A program made the translations under genes and the position numbers. Below are positions 1 to 5,346 of a stretch of 8,323 nt of DNA, one piece after another (within the stretch, counting starts at the first letter, position 1; each line of letters opens with the position of its first letter). Below the pieces are notes generated by a model that did not search any database, had not been told where the DNA came from, and saw only the letters and a program-made list of their open reading frames with translations. Source of the DNA: Clostridiales bacterium (GTDB lineage: Bacteria; Bacillota; Clostridia; Christensenellales; Aristaeellaceae); assembly GCA_012512355.1 (NCBI GenBank), contig JAAZEI010000139.1, forward strand, positions 1 to 8,323, written 5' to 3'.

Positions 1-401
1 CATCCTCTTTTTTCTCCACCCCCCTCGGGGCGTGGAGAACTTGACAAGGATCGTTCAGCAGCCCTTCTTAGCTGGATTTCCCTACAACAACTTTACACTA
101 ACGCTCCTTCAAATATAACATTGACATGACAAGTAAATCCTAAAAAAAGATTGTTGATTATCCAAACTATTATCTGAACAGATAAAGATAAATGCATTAT
201 AGAGTTTTACTATTTGATTTGTCAAGGATAACTGATTTTCACTTTTACAAGATTGTTATATTTCATTAATTTCAGCACCAGAGAGTTTTTGAGTTCTAAA
301 TGCTAATAACTTCAAATATTGAATATTGAATATTGCGTATCCTTGAAAGAACTCGGCCAAAGGTATAGGATTATCCTCATCGAGTGGGAGGTAGTGCTTT
401 G
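1..401. other. Leader/intergenic DNA before the YczE-type gene
   Basis: No gene can be supported here. The first ~120 bases are visibly richer in GC than the rest and include an imperfect dyad at 12-39 (TTCTCCAC paired with GTGGAGAA, C and G runs inside, one bulged C). It has no T-tract on its 3' side in either direction, so I do not call it a terminator. Two forward frames stay open from the left edge to stops at 116-118 and 127-129, so the end of an upstream gene is possible but neither peptide is recognised. From ~130 on the DNA is AT-rich. TTGACA hexamers occur at 41-46 and 121-126, but neither has a convincing -10 box at 16-18 bp. A promoter for the downstream gene is presumably somewhere in 130-380, but I cannot place it. 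Confidence 0.6.
315..335. repeat. Three perfect tandem copies of a 7-bp unit (AATATTG)
   Basis: AATATTG occurs three times head to tail at 315-321, 322-328 and 329-335. Each unit contains the self-complementary hexamer AATATT. The array lies about 67 bp before the chosen start of the YczE-type gene, in its leader. It may be a binding site array, a slippage product, or chance in AT-rich DNA; the sequence alone does not decide. Confidence 0.75.
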
Positions 402-1061
402 ATGCTGATGAAGAAACTGCTGCGGATTCTTCCTGGACTTTTTTTCTATGGGATGGGGAGTTATTTTATCATTCAGGCAAACATCGGGCTTGCACCCTGG
501 GAAGCCTTTAACGCCGGATGTTCTTCCGCAATTGGTATATCCTACGGAAATTTCGTTTTGTTATCTAGCCTGGTCATTTTAGTCATGGATGTTCTTCTAA
601 AGGAAAAGATTGGGATTGGGACAGTTCTCAACGCCATTTTAATCGGCCAAGTCGTATCATTTCTGCAGTACATTCAGCTGATTCCCAAAGTACAGAATCT
701 ATCTGTGGGAATTATTGTTTTGTTTCTTGGGCAGTTTCTCATCTGCATTGGCAGTTACCTTTATATCAGCGCCGGTTTGGGCAGCGGGCCCAGGGATTCA
801 CTCATGGTGGCCCTTGGCAAAAGGCTTCCCAAAGTGCCTATTGGAGTAGTTCGGGCTATAATTGAAGGGACTGTTTTGATCATCGGCTGGAGTTTAGGCG
901 CAAAAGTAGGTCTTGGCACTGCTATTGCAGTATTGAGCATTGGAATGATTATGCAGTTTACCTTCAAAATTCTGCGCTTTCAGGTGCGTGAAGTCCGTCA
1001 TGAAAGCATTGCAGACACTTTAATATCTCTGCGCAAGCCCAATTTGAAATTTGATGCATAG
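402..1061 (+). CDS. YczE/YitT-like integral membrane protein
   Basis: This is a 219-residue hydrophobic protein resembling the Bacillus YczE group of multi-pass membrane proteins, whose biochemical activity is not established. Hydrophobic segments lie near residues 8-26, 50-66, 72-94, 101-124, 146-165 and 170-191. Two related loops mark the family and suggest an internal repeat: ANIGLAPWEAF (26-36) after the first segment and AGLGSGPRDSLMVAL (124-138) after the fourth. The frame is open from a GTG at 384, but the Shine-Dalgarno GGGAGGT at 386-392 lies inside that extension and sits 9 bases before ATG 402, so I start at ATG 402 (TTG 399 is a close alternative). The last ~28 residues are polar and probably cytoplasmic. 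The secreted beta-helix gene follows 72 bp downstream and may be cotranscribed. Family assignment is fairly sure; the role and any link to the citrate genes are unknown. Confidence 0.8.
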   Translation: MLMKKLLRILPGLFFYGMGSYFIIQANIGLAPWEAFNAGCSSAIGISYGNFVLLSSLVILVMDVLLKEKIGIGTVLNAILIGQVVSFLQYIQLIPKVQNLSVGIIVLFLGQFLICIGSYLYISAGLGSGPRDSLMVALGKRLPKVPIGVVRAIIEGTVLIIGWSLGAKVGLGTAIAVLSIGMIMQFTFKILRFQVREVRHESIADTLISLRKPNLKFDA

Positions 1062-1133
1062 TAAAACATATAAGGACTAAAAAGCTATTGGCAGTACAGC
1101 CAACAACAATCAAAATCGAGGTATATAACTTAA

Positions 1134-2555
1134 ATGACAAAACGGAGAAATCTTCTTTTTATCGCAATGAGTATCATCTTTCTTTTCAATGTTACCGCAG
1201 TTTTTGCTGTTAGTGAAAAAACATCCGAGCCTGAGATTGTGTCTGTTAGTCATTCGTATGATATCAGCTCATCAATACATGTAGACCTGAGTCAGTATGA
1301 TGGAACATATCTTATCAAAAGCAGTGGGATGTATGTGCTGGAGGGCGCCTTGATAGGCAGCCTCAATATAGATGCGTCAAAAACAGACATTATCCAACTG
1401 GTGATGAACAATGCGCAGATTAATAATCCTGATGGTCCCGGAATTAATATTCTGAAAGCGCAAAAAGTAAGCATCATCCTCACCGAAGATTCGCAAAATA
1501 AGATAAGCTGCACAAATGTAAACGAAGACTTAAAAAACGCTGATAAAACTGCGATGTATGTACAGTCAGATATGGCTATCAGCGGCAGCGGAAACCTTGA
1601 GATACAAAGCGAAATCGGGCACGGCATTCTCTGTCAGGGCAGCTTGAAGATTGAGGACGGAAACATCAGCATTGCTGCTTTCAAGGATGGGATGAATGTA
1701 AAAGACAATATAGATATTTTCAACGGTAATATTCATATTCGGACTGGGGCAGATGGGATAGTCTCCACAGGCAAAAAAGACGATCAGGGCGGCATACAAA
1801 TTGATGGCGGCAACATCACCATCACAGCTGGGCAGGATGGTATTCAGGCAGAAAGCAGCTTGATGATTACCGGAGGAATTTTTGATATTTTTACAGGCAA
1901 TGGCGGTACAGCGGTTCATTTTGTCGGCGAGGAAGTGGCTGCTCAGGCGATTGATCCAGACAGCAGCGCGTTCATCCAGCGTGGGTCTTTGATGCAACAA
2001 ACTCCGGAAAATAGCAGCAAAAGTATGAAGGGTTTAAAGGCGAACACTTCCCTTACATTAACAGGAGGGAGCTTCACCATCAATAGCCAGGATGATGCTA
2101 TCAGCTCCAAGGGGAACATCCTCATTGACGGAGGCAGCTACACGATTCTCACAAGTGATGACGGCATCCAGGCGCGGGAGCATCTGCACATCAAAAGCGG
2201 AAGCATTCTTATCATCGGCTGTTATGAGGGACTTGAAGGCCAAACCATTACCATCGACGGCGGGCATATCGATATAACCGCATCTGATGATGGCATCAAT
2301 GCTGCCAGTCCCGAGGGCAAGGGGATTGAATATGAAGAGGATGTATGGGTTGTTATCAATGGCGGCACTTTAAATATTGTAGCGGGCCATGATGCCATTG
2401 ATAGCAACGGTACCCTGACCATTAATGGTGGTTATGTTAACCTTACCATCAAGTATTCTGGAAAGAGAGACGCTGCAATAGATACGGATGCTGGCTTCTT
2501 TTTCAATGGCGGTGAGGTTATCACCAATGATGGCAGTGAAAAGGATGCTAAATAA
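1134..2555 (+). CDS. Secreted beta-helix carbohydrate-binding protein, Cthe_2159-like (DUF4353), C-terminally short
   Basis: This 473-residue protein resembles the clostridial Cthe_2159 family of right-handed parallel beta-helix proteins that bind plant polysaccharides (cellulose, pectin-like acids). Residues 1-25 form a signal peptide (KRR, then a hydrophobic core, cleavage plausible after VFA); there is no lipobox, LPXTG or S-layer motif. From ~65 on, rung-like repeats of the type GGxxxIxxxxDGIxA recur: IQIDGGNITITAGQDGIQAE (221-240), IDGGSYTILTSDDGIQA (331-347), IDGGHIDITASDDGINA (374-390), INGGTLNIVAGHDAIDS (408-424). A low-complexity Ser/Gln/Lys stretch (270-303) interrupts the helix. 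Asp-rich turns fit calcium binding, as known in the family. The protein stops just after FFFNGGEVITNDG (455-467), where relatives, as I recall, continue with a Gly/Ser segment and a further C-terminal domain. A weak Shine-Dalgarno GAGGT (1118-1122) lies 11 bases before ATG. Adhesin-like binding at the cell surface is inferred; lyase activity is not shown. Confidence 0.85.
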   Translation: MTKRRNLLFIAMSIIFLFNVTAVFAVSEKTSEPEIVSVSHSYDISSSIHVDLSQYDGTYLIKSSGMYVLEGALIGSLNIDASKTDIIQLVMNNAQINNPDGPGINILKAQKVSIILTEDSQNKISCTNVNEDLKNADKTAMYVQSDMAISGSGNLEIQSEIGHGILCQGSLKIEDGNISIAAFKDGMNVKDNIDIFNGNIHIRTGADGIVSTGKKDDQGGIQIDGGNITITAGQDGIQAESSLMITGGIFDIFTGNGGTAVHFVGEEVAAQAIDPDSSAFIQRGSLMQQTPENSSKSMKGLKANTSLTLTGGSFTINSQDDAISSKGNILIDGGSYTILTSDDGIQAREHLHIKSGSILIIGCYEGLEGQTITIDGGHIDITASDDGINAASPEGKGIEYEEDVWVVINGGTLNIVAGHDAIDSNGTLTINGGYVNLTIKYSGKRDAAIDTDAGFFFNGGEVITNDGSEKDAK

Positions 2556-2629
2556 GCTGTAATCGATTTTATTTTTTTCATATGTTCGCATCTAACCATA
2601 TCGTTATATATCCATCACTAAATATAAAT
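2556..2629. other. Convergent intergenic gap between beta-helix gene and LysR gene
   Basis: This 74-bp gap lies between the ends of two converging genes. It is AT-rich and includes a T-rich tract at 2568-2579 soon after the + strand stop. No GC-rich hairpin precedes the tract, so it is not a convincing intrinsic terminator. No small gene or RNA is apparent. Confidence 0.5.
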
Positions 2630-3556
2630 TTACCATTCAGTCAATTCTTTATTATCCTCCACCCTGTTTTTGACGATTTCAATGAAATCGAGCATAAAGC
2701 GAGGTAGTGAAACTCCTTTGGGGTGACTGAGAAAAAAGTGACGCATATAGTCGACATTTTTTATTCGGAAGCACTTCACATCTTCGCGTACCTCAGGAGA
2801 CTGGGTGATATAAACATAGGGACAAAGCATGACTGCATTGGTGGTGGCTGTCAGCCGCTTGGCTGCCTCCAGATTGTCCGACTCAAGAAGGATGGAAGGG
2901 TTGATATGATGGGAAAAAAGCAATTGATCCTGCACTGAGCGCACAGAGTGCCCAGCGGTAAGGGATATGAATTTTTCCTCTGCGGCTTCCGTGATACTGA
3001 TTTGGGCGCCATCTTCAAATCGTGATGCGAGATGGGTTGCCTTGGAGGCCATCAAAACAATTTCTTCGGTTTCGAGCAAGATATATTCTAAGTTATCGTA
3101 GCGAGGGTTTGTTGTAATGAGTGCAATGTCACATTTTCCTTCATGGAGGAGTTTTTCAAGTGTTGCGGAGCCTCGCTCTTCAAGCTCAATTTTTACATGA
3201 GGATATAGCTTGATAAATTCCGGTATGATCAGTGGGAGCAATTGCATTCCCCGCTGCATCGAAATGCCCAGGCGCAGTTTCCCTTTGCTTTCGTCGAGTA
3301 TTTCACTGATGCTGTTGGTCAGCCGTGAGTTAATGGTCATAATTTGTTTCATGGCATCTAGGTACAGCGTTCCTGCATCTGTCAGTGAAATAGGGGTTGT
3401 CGACCGATTAAAAATAGGAGCTCCAAGCTTTTCTTCGATTTTTCGAACGGATTGGCTCAGAGCAGGCTGCGAAATATACATGTTTTGCGCGGCATTTGTA
3501 AAACTGCCGCTGCGTAAAATGTTTAAGATACATTCAGCGCTTTTGCTGCTGATCAC
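2630..3556 (-). CDS. LysR-type transcriptional regulator, divergent from the tct-cit operon
   Basis: A 308-residue LysR-family regulator of normal length. The N-terminal winged helix-turn-helix is clear: GSFTNAA (17-23), recognition region SQPALSQSVRKIEEKLG (29-45), then FNR (49-51) and LTDAG (58-62). A linker helix leads into the effector domain, which begins near GKLRLGIS (92-99) and runs to the C-terminus. I chose GTG 3556 rather than the ATG at 3601. The GTG has a Shine-Dalgarno AAGGGGG (3570-3564) 7 bases upstream and puts GSF at 17-19, as is usual in the family, whereas the ATG has no ribosome binding site. The gene is transcribed away from tctC across a 207-bp region containing dyads suited to a LysR tetramer. 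By context it probably senses citrate or another di/tricarboxylate and activates the operon while controlling itself; the effector is inferred, not seen. It is convergent with the beta-helix gene. Confidence 0.93.
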   Translation of the reverse strand: MISSKSAECILNILRSGSFTNAAQNMYISQPALSQSVRKIEEKLGAPIFNRSTTPISLTDAGTLYLDAMKQIMTINSRLTNSISEILDESKGKLRLGISMQRGMQLLPLIIPEFIKLYPHVKIELEERGSATLEKLLHEGKCDIALITTNPRYDNLEYILLETEEIVLMASKATHLASRFEDGAQISITEAAEEKFISLTAGHSVRSVQDQLLFSHHINPSILLESDNLEAAKRLTATTNAVMLCPYVYITQSPEVREDVKCFRIKNVDYMRHFFLSHPKGVSLPRFMLDFIEIVKNRVEDNKELTEW

Positions 3557-3575
3557 GGAGATGCCCCCTTTTCGG

Positions 3576-3593
3576 TATAAGTCTTTACTTATA
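3576..3593. promoter_or_regulatory. Putative LysR recognition dyad
   Basis: TATAAG (3576-3581) and CTTATA (3588-3593) form a perfect inverted repeat with a 6-bp spacer. An overlapping perfect dyad, TCTTTA (3582-3587) with TAAAGA (3592-3597), shifts the centre by 5 bp. The first is centred about 66 bp before the transcription start inferred from the promoter at 3616-3644, where LysR-type proteins commonly bind their primary site. It also lies just upstream of the regulator's own start, which would suit autoregulation. It is not an exact T-N11-A match at its symmetry axis, so binding is inferred from position and symmetry only. Confidence 0.5.
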
Positions 3594-3601
3594 AAGAACA
3601 T

Positions 3602-3616
3602 AATCGTTTTTCGATT
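3602..3616. promoter_or_regulatory. Second dyad, possible LysR activation site
   Basis: AATCG (3602-3606) and CGATT (3612-3616) form a perfect inverted repeat around TTTTT. It abuts the -35 hexamer of the predicted tct promoter and is centred near -42, the region where a LysR tetramer often makes its effector-dependent contact next to RNA polymerase. The arms are only 5 bp, so chance is possible. Confidence 0.35.
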
Positions 3617-3644
3617 TGACCAATATTCAGATGGAGTTTATCAT
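3616..3644 (+). promoter_or_regulatory. Predicted sigma-A-type promoter of the tct-cit operon
   Basis: TTGACC (3616-3621) and TATCAT (3639-3644) are separated by exactly 17 bp, with one mismatch each to TTGACA and TATAAT. Transcription would start near 3651, leaving a leader of about 113 bases before tctC. No other pair of this quality was found in the divergent region. The match is good enough for basal activity, with LysR dyads placed upstream for control. Confidence 0.6.
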
Positions 3645-3763
3645 GAGTTTGTACTTAATGCAACCATTTAATACCAAAGAGTTTGACCAAGTGTGTTGGA
3701 TAATCGGCTTTGAGAAGAATCATCAAGGGGCCGATCCATATAAAATTCTAGGAGGAACCGATC

Positions 3764-4744
3764 ATGAAAAAACTGGTAAGCATCTTGTTGGCAGCCCTGC
3801 TCCTGGTAGGCGTATTCTCAGTAGCCTCAGCCGAATGGAAATTCGAGCGCAAAGTAGACATAGTTTGCCCCTGGGGTGTCGGCGGCGGCGCTGACAGCAC
3901 CATCCGTCCCATGGCCAGCCTGCTAAAAGATATCATCGGTCAACAGGTTGATGGGCTTAATGTCGAAGGCGGAGGCGGTGTCAATGGGGTTGAGTTCACT
4001 TACAAGCAACCCGCTGACGGCTATACTTACATGATTGGAACTCAGTCACTCATCATGCAGGATCTGCAAGGCAACCTGTCCATGGATTACAAAGATGAGT
4101 TCATCCCTGTGGCGAAACTGGTTCACTCCATCAACATCATCGCCGGTTCCAAGAAAGCAATGGATGTCAAGGGTTATAGTACTTTCTCAGGGATGATTGA
4201 CTATGTCAAAGACCATCCTTTTGAAGTCAGTGTTGGTATGCTGACAGCCACAGGCGCTGATGGTGCTTCCCTTAGACAAGCGCTGGAAGGACTTGACGTC
4301 CTGGAAGTCTCCTATGCCGCCGGCGCGGAAATGAATGCTGCGCTTATGGGCGGGCATATTGATATGATGATTACAGGCACAGATGAAATCCAGGGGCTCA
4401 TCGAGTCTGGAGACGTTATACCCTTGGTTGCTCTGGTTCAGAACAGGATGAAATTATATCCTGACATGGAATCCACAGGCGAACTGGGCATAGATTCCTA
4501 TATCGGCACATGGCGCGGAATATTTGCCAAGAAGGGCACCCCGCAGGAAGCTATTGATGCCTTGGTTGACGCAATAGCTGTGGCTGTTGAAAATCCTCTT
4601 TGGCAAGAGTTCCTGGTTCAAGGCGCTTATGATGAGCGTCCCGGTTTTGAAACAGGTGATGCATTTCTGAATTTGTTTGATAACGAATATGCAGTGTTTA
4701 CAGAATACCTCCAAGAGGAAGGCGTCCTTGCAAAAGCCTACTGA
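3764..4744 (+). CDS. tctC: Tripartite tricarboxylate transporter solute-binding protein (TctC/Bug family)
   Basis: This 326-residue extracytoplasmic binding protein delivers a carboxylate substrate to the TctAB membrane subunits. Residues 1-23 are a signal peptide ending ASA before EWKF, with no cysteine, so it should be released rather than lipid-anchored. The mature protein opens with VDIVCPWGVGGGADSTIRP (31-49), equivalent to the first ligand loop of Bug proteins, here with Trp-Gly-Val and an Asp instead of the proteobacterial PFxAGGPTD form. Family features continue with EGGGGVNG (68-75), ADGYTYMIGT (84-93), the GAEMNAALMGGHID stretch (187-200) and GTWRGIFAKKGTP (248-260). AGGAGG (3750-3755) lies 8 bases before ATG, the strongest site in the operon. 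It is followed by tctB after a perfect hairpin. Given the downstream citrate lyase genes, citrate or a close relative is the likely ligand, but ligand identity cannot be read from sequence. Confidence 0.93.
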   Translation: MKKLVSILLAALLLVGVFSVASAEWKFERKVDIVCPWGVGGGADSTIRPMASLLKDIIGQQVDGLNVEGGGGVNGVEFTYKQPADGYTYMIGTQSLIMQDLQGNLSMDYKDEFIPVAKLVHSINIIAGSKKAMDVKGYSTFSGMIDYVKDHPFEVSVGMLTATGADGASLRQALEGLDVLEVSYAAGAEMNAALMGGHIDMMITGTDEIQGLIESGDVIPLVALVQNRMKLYPDMESTGELGIDSYIGTWRGIFAKKGTPQEAIDALVDAIAVAVENPLWQEFLVQGAYDERPGFETGDAFLNLFDNEYAVFTEYLQEEGVLAKAY

Positions 4745-4766
4745 AAAGACTATAAAGCAGCGGTGA

Positions 4767-4790
4767 AGAGAGGGGGCTTGCCCCCTCTCT
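4767..4790 (+). promoter_or_regulatory. Perfect 10-bp intercistronic hairpin, tctC/tctB
   Basis: AGAGAGGGGG (4767-4776) pairs without mismatch with CCCCCTCTCT (4781-4790) around a CTTG tetraloop. What follows is CTCTAAAAGG, not a U-tract, so simple intrinsic termination is unlikely. The stem begins 22 bases after the tctC stop and ends 5 bases before the tctB Shine-Dalgarno AAAGGAG (4796-4802). In known transport operons such structures block 3' exonucleases and leave more binding-protein mRNA than membrane-subunit mRNA. That role is inferred here; partial attenuation is an alternative. Confidence 0.75.
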
Positions 4791-4811
4791 CTCTAAAAGG
4801 AGTTGAATGCT

Positions 4812-5336
4812 TTGTTTGAACTGATTCTGAATGTTGCCCTCCTCCTGTTTTTTGTTTATACGCTCGCCTTCCATGTGCTGGAAGCACCGGTACCTGCCAA
4901 AGTACAGCGTAATCCATATGCGCTGCAGCCTGGTGTCTGGCCTACTGTACTTCTTGTTCTTCTTATTTTTCTCATAACACTCAACATCATCAAACTGATA
5001 AGGCAGAACAAAGGCAAGGAAGGATTTAACCTCTCTGCTTTTCTAAGCAGCATTCCTGTTTTTCTAAAAAGCAAGATTTTTATCGGCATTCTTATCGTGG
5101 TCGTCGCATCCTTTCTACTGGAGCCGCTTGGTTTTATGGTAACTTCTTTTCTCCTGCTTTTTGCCTATGGTCTTCTTTTGGGAGAGAAAAAATATATTCG
5201 TTTGTTCATCGTTTGCCTGCTTGTGACCATTGTGCTATATATTTGCTTTGGTGTGCTTCTCCAGGTGAATCTGCCCCGCGGAACCGTTCCGTTCCTGCGC
5301 AATTTCGCGCTGTTTTTAGTACAGCTCGTTTCCTGA
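4812..5336 (+). CDS. tctB: Tripartite tricarboxylate transporter small membrane subunit (TctB)
   Basis: TctB is the poorly conserved small membrane subunit that partners TctA. The 174 residues form four hydrophobic segments, near 4-22, 43-62, 88-110 and 112-124/130-151, with a polar cytoplasmic linker (RQNKGKEGFN, 64-73). Family-like points are PGVWP (40-44) and LPRGTVPF (154-161) near the C-terminus. The frame could open at TTG 4803, but that codon directly abuts AAAGGAG (4796-4802); TTG 4812 in the same frame is 9 bases away, so I use it. The ATG at 4807 is in another frame and stops after five codons. It follows tctC by 67 bp containing a strong hairpin and precedes tctA by 10 bp. A non-ATG start next to the hairpin points to lower expression than tctC. 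Confidence 0.88.
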   Translation: MFELILNVALLLFFVYTLAFHVLEAPVPAKVQRNPYALQPGVWPTVLLVLLIFLITLNIIKLIRQNKGKEGFNLSAFLSSIPVFLKSKIFIGILIVVVASFLLEPLGFMVTSFLLLFAYGLLLGEKKYIRLFIVCLLVTIVLYICFGVLLQVNLPRGTVPFLRNFALFLVQLVS

Positions 5337-5346
5337 GGAGGAGAGT

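Noticed and set aside
1..3. Minus-strand ATG at the very left edge with purine-rich sequence before it
   Set aside because: Only the start codon would be inside the window, so nothing about a gene there can be supported.
158..167. GATTATCCAA, reverse complement of TTGGATAATC at 3696-3705
   Set aside because: A single 10-base inverted match in AT-rich DNA over 8 kb is expected by chance.
351..385. ACTCG/CGAGT arms and the AGGAT-T-ATCCT palindrome before the YczE-type gene
   Set aside because: Short arms enclosing a long loop, and a palindrome with a one-base centre that cannot fold as RNA; probably chance.
384..401. GTG 384 as start of the YczE-type gene
   Set aside because: The only good ribosome binding site (386-392) lies downstream of it and points to ATG 402.
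1088..1103. Hairpin TTGGC/GCCAA between the YczE-type and beta-helix genes
   Set aside because: Only 5 bp with a 6-base loop and no T-tract; too weak to call a terminator or regulatory element.
3557..3601. Longer LysR start at ATG 3601
   Set aside because: There is no Shine-Dalgarno before it, while GTG 3556 has AAGGGGG at 7 bases and gives the usual distance to the helix-turn-helix.
3643..3894. Possible upstream ORF in the tct leader, starting ATG 3643 with GGAG 6 bases before it
   Set aside because: Its ATG overlaps the predicted -10 box, so it would not be on the transcript. It runs deep into tctC in another frame and ends in an arginine-rich shadow sequence.
4767..4794. Intrinsic transcription terminator after tctC
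   Set aside because: The stem is strong but is followed by CTCTAAAAGG rather than a U-tract, and tctB and tctA must be made with tctC.
4803..4811. TTG 4803 as start of tctB
   Set aside because: It directly abuts the Shine-Dalgarno with no spacer; TTG 4812 has a 9-base spacer and still precedes the first membrane segment.
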